The translations under genes and the position numbers were made by a program. From the NCBI GenBank assembly GCA_963977065.1, contig CAXBNF010000002.1, positions 206,586 through 270,585 on the forward strand: a stretch of 64,000 bases of DNA, written 5' to 3'. The notes under the pieces were generated by a model, which saw only the letters and a program-made list of their open reading frames with translations, was not told the origin of the DNA and searched no databases. Positions 31,520-40,853 of this stretch are shown piece by piece. This DNA is from Planktosalinus sp963977065. GTDB taxonomy: Bacteria > Bacteroidota > Bacteroidia > Flavobacteriales > Flavobacteriaceae. Position 1 is the first letter of the stretch; each line of letters starts with the position of its first letter.

Positions 31520-32629
31520 TTAAGTTTTTACATCCAGAGCGTCCCTGAGTGCATTTCCAATTAACATAAAAGCCATCACGAGACTCATAATGGCAATACC
31601 GGGAATGACCGCAAGATAGGCTTTACCTAAAATAATATATGAATAGTGGTCTTTAATCATCGCTCCCCAGCTGGGCATAGGTGGTTGTGCGCCAATTCCC
31701 AGAAAGCTCAATCCGCTTTCAATAAGAATGGCTCCTGCAAAGTTTGCTGCAGAAATCACAATCACAGGCGCTAAAACATTTGGTATAATATGCTTACTTA
31801 TAATTCTTGAATCGTTAAAACCCAATGCTCTTGCAGCCGTGACAAACTGCATTTGTTTTACCCCCATTACCTGCCCTCTCACCACTCTGGCGACTTCCAC
31901 CCACATAGTGAGGCCCACCGCGATAAAAACCTGCCAAAAACCTTTTCCTAAAGTGAGTGTAATGGCTATCACAAGAAGAAGAGTTGGTATTGACCAGGTA
32001 ACATTAATCAACCACATAATAATAGCGTCAATTTTTCCGCCGTAATAGCCGGCGATGGCTCCAAGTGTTATTCCTATAATCAAGGAGATGAAAACAGCAA
32101 CAAATCCTATCGAAAGTGAAATGCGCATTCCCACCAAAAGGCGGCTTAATAAATCCCGTCCATATTTATCAGTTCCCAAAAGAAATTTTTGAGTTCTGAT
32201 ATATTTTTCAGCTATTTGGGCAGTAGTTTTGGCTTTTGGAAACAGCTCTAGCGGAAACTCTTTTATCAATCCTGAAGATTCTCCGTCAACATATTCTTCT
32301 ATGGTTATCCCCTGCTCTGAAAGCGTATAATTTGAAATGGGTATTGCAGCATCAGTATTCTGTTTGCCAAAAAATAAATTTTTAAGAGTACTTTGATTTG
32401 AATTGATCCCTGAGGGAATTGTAAGGGTTTGAACTTTAAAACCGGGTTTTTGAGAATGAATCGAAAGATGCATTTGGTTTGCATTTGCGGAATTATCCGG
32501 TGCAATCAAATAACAAAAAATAGCAACAAGAACACAAAACATCAAAAAACAAAAACTAAAAACGCCCCAAAAGTTTTTCTTGAACTTCTGGAGCGCTATT
32601 CTTGATAATGATGTTGCTTTGACACCCAT
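31520..32629 (-). CDS. ABC transporter permease, OppC/DppC type
   Basis: Inner-membrane permease of 369 residues. After an N-terminal helix (about 20-45) and a periplasmic segment of about 120 residues comes the permease domain with five helices, the anchor motif RLLVGMRISLSIGF, the EAA-loop ARALGFNDSRIISKHIIPN and SGLSFLGIGAQPPMPSWGAM, all typical of peptide/nickel family permeases. The paired OppB, the ATPases and the binding protein are not adjacent. Substrate unknown, though peptides are most common. It starts 9 bases after the protease gene upstream. Confidence 0.9.
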   Translation of the reverse strand: MGVKATSLSRIALQKFKKNFWGVFSFCFLMFCVLVAIFCYLIAPDNSANANQMHLSIHSQKPGFKVQTLTIPSGINSNQSTLKNLFFGKQNTDAAIPISNYTLSEQGITIEEYVDGESSGLIKEFPLELFPKAKTTAQIAEKYIRTQKFLLGTDKYGRDLLSRLLVGMRISLSIGFVAVFISLIIGITLGAIAGYYGGKIDAIIMWLINVTWSIPTLLLVIAITLTLGKGFWQVFIAVGLTMWVEVARVVRGQVMGVKQMQFVTAARALGFNDSRIISKHIIPNVLAPVIVISAANFAGAILIESGLSFLGIGAQPPMPSWGAMIKDHYSYIILGKAYLAVIPGIAIMSLVMAFMLIGNALRDALDVKT

Positions 32630-32638
32630 TGCAACAAC

Positions 32639-34825
32639 TTAGTCTTTTAATTTAGCTAATTTTTCAATTTTGTTTTTGCTTGTTTTTAAGTCTTCAAGAA
32701 CAAGCACAGCTTCTTCAACATAAATATCTTGACTCAGGTTTTTATGCCATCTACTCCTTTTTTCGCCTAAGACGGTGTCTAATTTTTTAAGTTCTGTTTC
32801 TTGAACGTGTGAACTAAATTTTAAATTATTCTGGTATTCTGAAATTGCATCAAATGTTTTTGAACGTTCTTTGTTTTTTTCTACATCTGCAATGTATTGA
32901 TCATAATTGAGAGGGACCAAATTATTATCTCTTCGTTCTTTAATCCATCTGGCTTGTTCTTCAATGAGTTTTAGATGGTCATTTTCTGCCATACGTTCTT
33001 TACTGTTTTTGACAACTTCTTCAAAGTCAGAAAAACCACCCCAGGTAGTATAGTTTGCCGGTGCAATTTTATCATAAGGCAACGGATTTTTATAATCCCT
33101 TTCTCCCACGTCAATAAAACTAAACCTGTCTGGAACGACCACATCACTTTTCACACCTTCAAGCTGCGTGGAGCCTCCATTAATACGATAAAACTTTTGT
33201 GTTGTAACTTTAAGAGCGCCAAGGTCACCGTGTTGATTGTTTCGCATCCAGCGATTTAAATCGATTACATTTTGAACAGTTCCTTTACCATAGGTTTGCT
33301 TACTGCCAATAACAATAGCTCTTTTATAGTCTTGCATAGCAGCTGCTAAAATTTCAGAGGCTGAAGCTGAGATTTCATTTACCAAAATCACTAAAGGTCC
33401 ATCCCATTCTACTTTATTGGTTCTATCTTGAAGTACTTCTACTTTACCATCACCGGATGCGATTTGAACAATGGGGCCTTTTTCTATAAATAAACCGGCA
33501 ATATCTATTGCTGTTTTTAAAGAACCTCCTCCATTGTTTCTCAAGTCCAGAACAAGACCTTCCATCCCTTCTTCTTTAAGTCTTAGAACCTCTTCTTTTA
33601 AATCGCTTGCTGCGTTGCGGGCTTTATAATTGGTCATATCAAAATAAAACCGTGGCAGTTCAATGAGACCATATTTTCGCTCGTCTTTTTGAATTACGGC
33701 CGATTTTGCATAGGTTTCTTCAAGTTCTACAACATCTCTGGTAATCGTTATGTCCCGGAAGCTACCATCAACTTTCTTCACAGTGAGTATTACTTTTGTT
33801 CCTTTGGGGCCTTTGATGAGGTTAACTGCATCATCAAGTCGCATACCGCCTATAGCTACAGATTCTGTTTCTCCTTCTTGCCTTACGCGTGTGATAAGAT
33901 CTCCCACTTCAATTTGTTCACCTCTCCAAGCAGGTCCACCACTTATGACTTCAACTACTTTTACACTTTCTCTTTGCTTTTGAAGTCGCGCACCAATTCC
34001 TTCCAATTTTCCAGACATCGCAACATCAAACCGGTCTTTGTCTTGCGGCGCCATATAATTTGTATGGGGGTCAAATTCTTCAACAACAGAATTGATGAAT
34101 ATGGCGAAATAATCATTTCGATTTAAATCGTCCATAAATGAAAAATAATCTTCAAGTGAAGATAAGGTTGATTCCCTTGCTTCTATTTCAATTTCAGTAT
34201 CAGATTTTGGTTCTTTGGTTTCAGAGATTACTTCTTCTGTTTTTTCAAAATCAATTTCATCGTCTCCTTCACCGGGCTTTAAGTCCTTTTGGGCTTTTTG
34301 TTCTTCCTTGATATCATAATAAGTTGAAATGGTTGTGAATTTGAGTTGCTGTCTCCAACGTGTTTTAAGTTCCTCTAAATCTTTCGCGTAAGCGATATTA
34401 TCATAATCCACATTTATTGTCTCATCTAGAGTAAAGTCAAATGGCACTCCTAATGCTTCCTTATAAATTTCCTTCGCATCTTCCATACGCTGTTCAAGTC
34501 TTGAGTGAACAAGTTCAAAAAAGGACACTTCTTTATTTTTGAGTTGATCGTCAATTTGAAACTCATATTTGCTAAATTCTTTAATGTCTGAAGCCAGAAA
34601 ATACCTTTTAAGTGGGTCTATATCATTGATAAATTTAGAATAAACAGCAGCCGAAAATTCGTCATTAAAATCTTTGTTTGCAAAATGAGTTTTTTCAAGC
34701 ACATAGGTAATCAACTCAACAAGTACTTTATCTTTATCGGGGTCGTCAATTGATTTTGTGGTAAAGCTACAAGAGGCAGCAGCTACGAAAACTGCCAGCA
34801 AGAGCACTTTTAGGTTCTTTTTCAT
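32639..34825 (-). CDS. Carboxy-terminal processing protease, Prc/Tsp type, lipoprotein
   Basis: Periplasmic serine protease of 728 residues. The ATG at 34825 is chosen because it begins the lipoprotein signal MKKNLKVLLLAVFVAAASC. After an N-terminal helical domain comes a PDZ domain (about 255-345, GGPAWRGEQIEVGDLI), then the S41 core with the serine in NEISASASEILAAAM and the lysine in GSKQTYGKGTVQ, the classic Ser-Lys dyad. A C-terminal DUF3340-type tail follows. It trims tails of periplasmic proteins and controls wall enzymes in other bacteria. It carries one copy of the CTTTCGCGNAAGCG motif. It is first of three closely spaced minus-strand genes. Confidence 0.93.
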   Translation of the reverse strand: MKKNLKVLLLAVFVAAASCSFTTKSIDDPDKDKVLVELITYVLEKTHFANKDFNDEFSAAVYSKFINDIDPLKRYFLASDIKEFSKYEFQIDDQLKNKEVSFFELVHSRLEQRMEDAKEIYKEALGVPFDFTLDETINVDYDNIAYAKDLEELKTRWRQQLKFTTISTYYDIKEEQKAQKDLKPGEGDDEIDFEKTEEVISETKEPKSDTEIEIEARESTLSSLEDYFSFMDDLNRNDYFAIFINSVVEEFDPHTNYMAPQDKDRFDVAMSGKLEGIGARLQKQRESVKVVEVISGGPAWRGEQIEVGDLITRVRQEGETESVAIGGMRLDDAVNLIKGPKGTKVILTVKKVDGSFRDITITRDVVELEETYAKSAVIQKDERKYGLIELPRFYFDMTNYKARNAASDLKEEVLRLKEEGMEGLVLDLRNNGGGSLKTAIDIAGLFIEKGPIVQIASGDGKVEVLQDRTNKVEWDGPLVILVNEISASASEILAAAMQDYKRAIVIGSKQTYGKGTVQNVIDLNRWMRNNQHGDLGALKVTTQKFYRINGGSTQLEGVKSDVVVPDRFSFIDVGERDYKNPLPYDKIAPANYTTWGGFSDFEEVVKNSKERMAENDHLKLIEEQARWIKERRDNNLVPLNYDQYIADVEKNKERSKTFDAISEYQNNLKFSSHVQETELKKLDTVLGEKRSRWHKNLSQDIYVEEAVLVLEDLKTSKNKIEKLAKLKD
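34381..34395 (+). repeat. Palindromic DNA motif CTTTCGCGTAAGCGA (copy 3)
   Basis: Lies inside the Prc-type protease gene, whose coding strand reads it as AYAK. All 15 bases match copy 1 in the TonB receptor gene, where the frame and peptide differ. Confidence 0.7.
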
Positions 34826-35065
34826 AAATCGCATAAGAATCATTTTTTTTGGACTACTAAATTATATAAAAAACCGTGCCAGATTAAGGAATCGGTACTA
34901 ATTTTATGTTAAACGTGTATTAAGTAGGCAAGATAAAAAATGAACCAGAAAAAAGACACCTATTTTTACTTTTTTTACTTTCTTGATAACTTTGTGAAAA
35001 CAGCGCTTATGGACACCAAAGATTTCGCATATAAATTATGTATTTTAGCATAAAAATTGATTTTT

Positions 35066-35842
35066 ATGCCCAAAAAAAAGCCTCTTATCCTTGTTACCAA
35101 TGATGATGGTATTTCTGCACCGGGAATTCGAATGCTCATTTCGATTATGAAAGAGATTGGTGATGTCATTGTTGTTGCCCCAGACACTCCTCAAAGTGCG
35201 ATGGGTCATGCCATAACCATAAATAATACACTGTACATAAATAAAATAAATATTGATGATGACGTACAAGAGGAGTATAGTTGTTCAGGGACACCTGTTG
35301 ATTGTGTGAAGCTGGCTGTTCATGAAATTTTAAAGAAAAAGCCTGACATATGCGTTTCAGGAATCAATCACGGGTCAAATTCGTCCATAAATGTCATTTA
35401 CTCTGGAACAATGAGTGCTGCTGTCGAGGCCGGAATTGAAGGTATCCCGGCTGTGGGGTTCTCATTGCTGGACTATTCCTGGGATGCCGACTTTAAATCG
35501 GCTTCAAAATATATAAAACAAATCACTTTGGAAACATTGAAAAACGGATTGCCAAAAGGAGTTGTTCTCAATGTGAACATCCCAAAATTAAAAGAAAAAG
35601 ACATCAAAGGAATGAAAGTTTGCCGCCAGGCAAATGCCCAATGGATAGAAACTTTTGACAAACGCACCAATCCCCAGGGAAGGGATTACTACTGGCTAAC
35701 GGGAGAGTTTGTAAATGAAGATAAAGGTGAGGATACTGATGAGGCAGCACTAAATAAAGGTTATATCTCAATTGTTCCTGTGCAGTTTGATTTAACGGCA
35801 CACCACGCAATCAAGGAAATTAACAATTGGGAATTGTCTTAG
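35066..35842 (+). CDS. surE: 5'/3'-nucleotidase SurE
   Basis: Metal-dependent cytoplasmic phosphatase of 258 residues acting on nucleoside monophosphates. The ATG at 35066 is preferred over a TTG three codons upstream. Motifs: LVTNDDGISAPGI (metal-binding aspartates), CSGTPVDCVKLAV, and SGINHGSNSSINVIYSGTM. It is divergent from the Prc gene. A small membrane gene and lpxB follow in the same direction. Confidence 0.94.
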   Translation: MPKKKPLILVTNDDGISAPGIRMLISIMKEIGDVIVVAPDTPQSAMGHAITINNTLYINKINIDDDVQEEYSCSGTPVDCVKLAVHEILKKKPDICVSGINHGSNSSINVIYSGTMSAAVEAGIEGIPAVGFSLLDYSWDADFKSASKYIKQITLETLKNGLPKGVVLNVNIPKLKEKDIKGMKVCRQANAQWIETFDKRTNPQGRDYYWLTGEFVNEDKGEDTDEAALNKGYISIVPVQFDLTAHHAIKEINNWELS

Positions 35843-35871
35843 TTATTGAGTTTTAAAATTGAATTTAGATT

Positions 35872-36147
35872 ATGAAAAAAGAAATTTTAATTGGGTTTTT
35901 GGTGGGCATTTTTGCAAATCTTGCGGGGATGTATTTGTATATTTTTTTCTTTTTGGATTATGATTTTGAAACCTCACTCCAATTGGCCAGAGAAAATGAC
36001 AGCATTGGAAATTTAATTGCACTGGGTGCGATTTTAAATCTAATTGTCTTCTTTTTATATATAAAAAAAAGGCAACTTTACCGTGCAAGGGGCGTAGTTT
36101 TAGCAACCATTTTGGCTGCATTGATTATTTTATTTACTAAGTTTTGA
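35872..36147 (+). CDS. Small hypothetical membrane protein
   Basis: 91 residues with three hydrophobic helices (about 6-30, 43-65 and 74-90), a basic patch YIKKRQLYRAR between the second and third, and no recognised motif. It starts with ATG 29 bases after surE and ends 46 bases before lpxB, so it fits an operon with them. Function unknown. Confidence 0.65.
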   Translation: MKKEILIGFLVGIFANLAGMYLYIFFFLDYDFETSLQLARENDSIGNLIALGAILNLIVFFLYIKKRQLYRARGVVLATILAALIILFTKF

Positions 36148-36193
36148 GTTGAATTTTAATTAATGAGACCTCCGCATACGCGAGGGTTGGGTG

Positions 36194-37309
36194 ATGAAAT
36201 ATTATATTATAGCCGGAGAGGCATCAGGAGATTTACATGCTTCAAACTTGATGAAAGAAATCAAGAAGCTCGATACCCAAGCTGAAATTCGCTTTTGGGG
36301 AGGCGAACTTATGGAAGCGCAAGGCGGAACGCCGGTGAAACATTATCGCGAACTCGCTTTTATGGGTTTTATTGAAGTAGTTCTCAATCTGGGAACCATC
36401 TTAAAAAACATCACCTTTTGTAAGAAAGATATTGAAAGCTTTCAGCCTGATGCGCTTATTTTTATTGATTATCCCGGGTTTAATATGCGCATTGCCAAAT
36501 GGGCCAAACAAAAAGAAATTCCTACTCATTATTACATTTCGCCTCAAATATGGGCGTGGAAAGAAAACCGCATCAAAGCCATCAAACGCGATGTGGATGC
36601 TATGTATGTCATCCTTCCGTTTGAAAAAGACTTTTATGAAAAGAAACACAACTTCCCGGTGCATTTTGTGGGACATCCCTTGATTGATGCAATTTCCAAT
36701 AGACCTTTGGTGAATCCGAAAGATTTTAGGGAAAGCCTTGGACTTGACGCCCGTCCCATCATCGCCCTTTTGCCCGGAAGCCGAAGACAGGAAATTAAAG
36801 TGATGCTTTCCGTGATGCTGGAAGTTGTCAATGATTTCCCAGATTACCAGTTTGTGGTTGCCGGGGCACCCAATCAGGATGAAGCATTTTATCGCGAGTT
36901 TATCAAACAAGAAAATGTACATCTTTTGCTCAATAAAACGTATGATTTATTGAGTGTTTCTTATGCAGCTTTAGTCACTTCCGGAACGGCAACTCTGGAA
37001 ACCGCCCTTTACAAAATACCCGAAGTGGTTTGTTATAAAGGCAGTCGCATTTCTTATGAAATCGCTAAACGCGTAATAAAACTCAAATACATTTCGTTAG
37101 TAAACCTGATACTGGACAAGGAAGTGGTCACTGAACTCATTCAAACAGATTTTAACAAATCGCGCTTAAAAGAAGAATTGACAAAAATTTTGGATGATTA
37201 CAAACGAGCAACTTTGTTTCTGGACTATTATGACCTGGAGAAGAAATTGGGCGGAAAAGGTGCCAGCGAAAAAACAGCAAGTCTCATTGTGACTAGTTTA
37301 AAAAAATAA
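36194..37309 (+). CDS. lpxB: Lipid-A-disaccharide synthase
   Basis: Glycosyltransferase (GT19) of 371 residues that joins UDP-diacylglucosamine and lipid X in lipid A synthesis at the inner membrane. The ATG at 36194 is preferred over a GTG one codon upstream. Motifs: IAGEASGDLHASNLM at the start, PQIWAWKENRIKAIKRDVD, LLPGSRRQEI and TSGTATLETALYKIP. The gene shows a Gram-negative envelope with lipid A. A palindrome-like CCTCCGC-ATA-CGCGAGG lies just upstream (36169-36185). It is followed after 6 bases by a C40 peptidase gene. Confidence 0.95.
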   Translation: MKYYIIAGEASGDLHASNLMKEIKKLDTQAEIRFWGGELMEAQGGTPVKHYRELAFMGFIEVVLNLGTILKNITFCKKDIESFQPDALIFIDYPGFNMRIAKWAKQKEIPTHYYISPQIWAWKENRIKAIKRDVDAMYVILPFEKDFYEKKHNFPVHFVGHPLIDAISNRPLVNPKDFRESLGLDARPIIALLPGSRRQEIKVMLSVMLEVVNDFPDYQFVVAGAPNQDEAFYREFIKQENVHLLLNKTYDLLSVSYAALVTSGTATLETALYKIPEVVCYKGSRISYEIAKRVIKLKYISLVNLILDKEVVTELIQTDFNKSRLKEELTKILDDYKRATLFLDYYDLEKKLGGKGASEKTASLIVTSLKK

Positions 37310-37315
37310 TCTACT

Positions 37316-37903
37316 GTGAAGAAATTAATTATTTTATTTATATCTGCATTTATAGTAGCATCTTGCGGGTCAACCAGAAAAAAGTATGACAGGAATATTA
37401 TCTTGGATACATCCACCAGAAACATTCCTAAAACTCCTGAAAAACCACTTCCTAAATCTAATGACAAGGAAGTGGTTGTCTATAAAGAAACGGAAGCTAC
37501 TTCCACAAAACCCATCGAATTAAAAGTAAAAAACATTATTGAAGTTGCCCGATCTTTTCACGGCACACCCTATAGATTTGGCGGCACTACCTCAAAAGGA
37601 ATGGATTGCTCGGGTCTTATTTACACGGCATTTAAAGAAGAAGACATCCTTTTACCACGCATTTCAAGAGATATGGCAAAAAAAGGTAAAAAAATAAACC
37701 TGAATGATGTTACTATTGGAGATCTCGTTTTTTTTAAAACAGACAGCAGACGCAATGATATTAACCATGTGGGTCTGGTTGTGGATGTTTTTCCCGGTAA
37801 AATATTGTTTATTCATTCTTCCACATCACAGGGGGTCATCGTTTCTGCAATGGATGAATCTTACTGGAATAAAGCCTTTGTAGAGGCAAGACGGGTGATT
37901 TAA
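37316..37903 (+). CDS. NlpC/P60 (C40) family peptidase, lipoprotein
   Basis: Probable peptidoglycan endopeptidase of 195 residues. The start is GTG at 37316, because the lipoprotein signal (KKLIILFISAFIVASCGS, lipidated C17) begins there and no ATG is nearby. A low-complexity linker runs to about residue 70, then the catalytic domain with Cys98 in KGMDCSGLIY, His151 in INHVGLVVD and His167 in FIHSST. Proteins of this type cut stem-peptide bonds during wall growth. Its 3' end overlaps the convergent symporter gene by 4 bases. Confidence 0.9.
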   Translation: MKKLIILFISAFIVASCGSTRKKYDRNIILDTSTRNIPKTPEKPLPKSNDKEVVVYKETEATSTKPIELKVKNIIEVARSFHGTPYRFGGTTSKGMDCSGLIYTAFKEEDILLPRISRDMAKKGKKINLNDVTIGDLVFFKTDSRRNDINHVGLVVDVFPGKILFIHSSTSQGVIVSAMDESYWNKAFVEARRVI

Positions 37904-38766
37904 GTTTCTTTTGGCTTTTTATTCCCAATAAACACCATCAGCATCACAGCCGGAAACATAATAATACTGTAAATCGCTGATGGTATTGTCATCACCGAGT
38001 TTTGTAAAATTCCGGCCGCAATGGCAATCCCCAGTGTACCATTGACAATTCCCACTTCGATGCCCACAGCCAATGCTTGCGCTTTGTTTTTGGTGATGGC
38101 TTTCGTAATGTAATAGCCAAAAAACATCCCTAAAAGATTTAAAAGTAACGACAAAGGTCCCGCTTTAATGAAAAACTCACCCAAATTGGCGCGTTCTTTA
38201 ATAAGCACCGCAGCAATAATCAACACTAAAAACAGGGCTGAAAGAATTTTGACCGGCCGTTCTGCTTTGTGTGAAAGCTTGGGGTATTTCTTGTGAATAA
38301 TCATCCCCACACACACCGGAACAATCGTAATCACCAATATCTGGCCAATCGTTTTTAAAAATGGAAGTTCAATTTTCTGACTTTCGCCCATAAACTGCAA
38401 CATCCCAAAATCAACCAGAATAGGAATCGTGAACACTGTGATGACACTTGCAATGGCGGTCAAAGTGATTGAAAGTGCCACATCCCCTTTTGCAAGATGA
38501 GTAATCAAATTGGTCGTTGCCCCACCGGGGCAAGCAGCCAGCAGTACAAACCCCACTGCCAACTCCGATTGAAGTGGAAAAATAAACAACATCCCAAAAG
38601 TCAATGCCGGGATAAAAAGCAATTTTAAAACTAACCCCACTCCCACTGCTTTAGGAAACAAAATCACATTCCTGAAATCGTTGGGTTTTAAAGTCAACCC
38701 CATTCCCAGCATAATGACAAACAGGGCAAGGGGTAAAAAGAGTTGGGTGATTAGGCTGGATTCCAC
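37900..38766 (-). CDS. Bile acid:sodium symporter family protein
   Basis: Inner-membrane protein of 288 residues with nine or ten helices, of the BASS family (SBF fold). Recognisable are LMLGMGLTLKPNDFRNV near the start, LAACPGGATTNLITHLAKGD and GIEVGIVNGTLGIAIA. Sodium-driven uptake of organic anions is the family role; the true substrate in flavobacteria is not known, and bile acids are unlikely. It is a single gene, with the S9 peptidase gene 39 bases upstream in the same direction. Confidence 0.88.
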   Translation of the reverse strand: MESSLITQLFLPLALFVIMLGMGLTLKPNDFRNVILFPKAVGVGLVLKLLFIPALTFGMLFIFPLQSELAVGFVLLAACPGGATTNLITHLAKGDVALSITLTAIASVITVFTIPILVDFGMLQFMGESQKIELPFLKTIGQILVITIVPVCVGMIIHKKYPKLSHKAERPVKILSALFLVLIIAAVLIKERANLGEFFIKAGPLSLLLNLLGMFFGYYITKAITKNKAQALAVGIEVGIVNGTLGIAIAAGILQNSVMTIPSAIYSIIMFPAVMLMVFIGNKKPKET

Positions 38767-38805
38767 TTAACGTTTTTTTGTTTATGGTTTATTGTTTAAA
38801 GTTTT

Positions 38806-40707
38806 CTACAACGTCTCCTTCAACCATCTAAAAAACTCCCCTTGCCATACGATTCCGTTATGTGGTGTGAGAATCCAGTGGTTTTCTTCAGGGAAGAGTA
38901 CAAAACGGCTTTTGATTCCCATTTGCTGAAGCGCTTGAAAGGCTTCCTGACTTTGTCCCACAGGTACCCGGTAATCTTTTGCCCCTTGAATAATCAACAT
39001 GGGGGTATTCCATTTGGACACATTGTTGATGGGGTTGAATTCGTTATAGGTTTTTTGAGCCGCTTTGTTATTTTTATCCCAGTAAGGACCGCCAATGTCC
39101 CAGTTAACAAAGAAAAGTTCTTCAGTTGTGCCATACATACTCTGCAAATTAAACACCCCGGCGTGTGAAATAAATGTCTTAAAACGGTTGTTGTGAATTC
39201 CGGCAAGGTAAAAAGCTGAATAGCCCCCAAAACTAGCGCCCACAGCACCTACTCTGTCTTGATCAACAAAAGGTTCTTTGCACATAGCATCAATTGCCGA
39301 CAAATAATCGTCCATCGCCTGGCCACCCCAGTCTTTGCTGATTTCTTCATTCCACGCCACACCGTGACCCGGCATCCCGCGTCTGTTTGGCGCTACAACG
39401 ATATACCCTTGTGCCGCCATCACCTGAAAATTCCATCTAAAAGAATAAAACTGACTTAAAGCGCCCTGAGGCCCTCCTTGCAGATACAAAAGTGTGGGGT
39501 ATTTTTTAGAAGCATCAAAATTGGGCGGATAAATCACCCACACCAACATTTCTTTATCATCGGTGGTTTTTACCCAGCGTTTTTCGACATTGCTCAATTC
39601 GATAGAGTTATAGATTTCGTCGTTTACTTTAGTGATTTGATTCCACGCCTTACTTTTTAATTCGTAAGAATAAATTTCAGTTGCATGGTTAAAGTCGGTG
39701 CGGGTAAGGATGATTTTATTTCCTGAAAAGCCCACAATACCGGTGATGTCAAAATCGCCTTTGGCAACTTCTTTCACCACCGGCAGCTTTTTAGTGTTCC
39801 CCGGGAAATCTACTTCAAATAAGTTTACCGTTCCGCCGGAAGGTGCTACGAAGTAAATTTTTGACCCATCAGGGCTCCACTTAAAAGAATTGACTGTGCC
39901 ATCCCAACCGGCTGTCAGGTTCATATCCATTCCATTATATCTCACGATGATATCGCTTTTATCACTTTCAAAACCATCGCGTTTCATTTGCAACCAGGCG
40001 AGATTGCCTTTGGATGAAAATGCCGGGTATTTATCATAACCCGGATTGGTTTCGGTCAAATTTTTGGTTTGTCTGCTTTGCAAATCATATTCATAAATAT
40101 CAGTATTTGTGCTGTTTGCATATTCAGTTCCCGTAACTTTTTTGCTTACGTAAAGGATTTTTGTTCCATCTGTATTCCATGTATAGTCTGAGCTTCCGCC
40201 AAAAGGCTTTTGTGGAGAATAATAAGGCTCATCTTTCATAATATCAATACCTTCTTCCTCGCCCACTTTTTTGTAAAAGACATGGTTAAATTCGCCCACA
40301 TTGTAAGTATCCCAGTGGCGGTAATCGAGCGCATCATAAATCATCACGTTGGATTCATCAACGCCTTCATAGTAATCCTTTCCCAAAACATTTTGAAGCT
40401 TTACAGCTTTGTGGTATAAAAGGTGATTACCATCGGGCGAACGGTTTTCGTCGCGAACCATGTCACTGTGGTCTTCAATTTCAGTAGCAGTTCCACCTGA
40501 AATGGGCACTGAATATACTTTGCTGCTAAAATCATTATTTTCAACAGAGGGTGAAGTTACCTTATAAACAACTGCATTTCCGTCCTTGGTGATTCCTATG
40601 GGTGAAACCCTGCCGAGTTCCCATAATTTTTGAGGGGTCATAACATCTTGTGAGAGGAGACTAAGTGTCCCTAAAAACAGTACCGAAAAAGCGACTAATT
40701 TTTTCAT
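38806..40707 (-). CDS. S9 family peptidase (acylaminoacyl-peptidase/prolyl oligopeptidase type), exported
   Basis: Serine peptidase of 633 residues with a signal peptide (1-19). Residues about 25-380 form a beta-propeller of TolB/WD-like repeats (for example WSPDGSKIYFVAPSG). The C-terminal alpha/beta-hydrolase holds the nucleophile in GAVGASFGGYSAFY, the aspartate in QGAKDYRVPVGQSQ and the histidine in FPEENHWIL. It probably clips short peptides in the periplasm. It complements the DPP IV gene at 46538. Confidence 0.92.
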   Translation of the reverse strand: MKKLVAFSVLFLGTLSLLSQDVMTPQKLWELGRVSPIGITKDGNAVVYKVTSPSVENNDFSSKVYSVPISGGTATEIEDHSDMVRDENRSPDGNHLLYHKAVKLQNVLGKDYYEGVDESNVMIYDALDYRHWDTYNVGEFNHVFYKKVGEEEGIDIMKDEPYYSPQKPFGGSSDYTWNTDGTKILYVSKKVTGTEYANSTNTDIYEYDLQSRQTKNLTETNPGYDKYPAFSSKGNLAWLQMKRDGFESDKSDIIVRYNGMDMNLTAGWDGTVNSFKWSPDGSKIYFVAPSGGTVNLFEVDFPGNTKKLPVVKEVAKGDFDITGIVGFSGNKIILTRTDFNHATEIYSYELKSKAWNQITKVNDEIYNSIELSNVEKRWVKTTDDKEMLVWVIYPPNFDASKKYPTLLYLQGGPQGALSQFYSFRWNFQVMAAQGYIVVAPNRRGMPGHGVAWNEEISKDWGGQAMDDYLSAIDAMCKEPFVDQDRVGAVGASFGGYSAFYLAGIHNNRFKTFISHAGVFNLQSMYGTTEELFFVNWDIGGPYWDKNNKAAQKTYNEFNPINNVSKWNTPMLIIQGAKDYRVPVGQSQEAFQALQQMGIKSRFVLFPEENHWILTPHNGIVWQGEFFRWLKETL

Positions 40708-40853
40708 GGAATATAGAATTGATTGTTTTTAAAAATTTAAGTTTTAAAAGTAATTAAAATATTTCTTATTTTAGTGTCATACATTATAAACTCTCCCCCT
40801 TTTAAAAGCTCCCTAAATTAAAAAGCCGCTATAATGAAAAATAGTTTTGTGCT

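Noticed and set aside
33689..34126. 145-codon open frame antisense to the Prc-type protease
   Set aside because: Lies inside a strongly supported gene and has no recognisable domain.
36401..36922. 173-codon open frame antisense to lpxB
   Set aside because: Entirely inside the recognised lpxB gene on the other strand; composition is that of a shadow frame.
40842..40849. TAGTTTTG as a -7 promoter element for comEC
   Set aside because: It ends only 5 bases before the ATG, which would put the transcript start inside the start codon.
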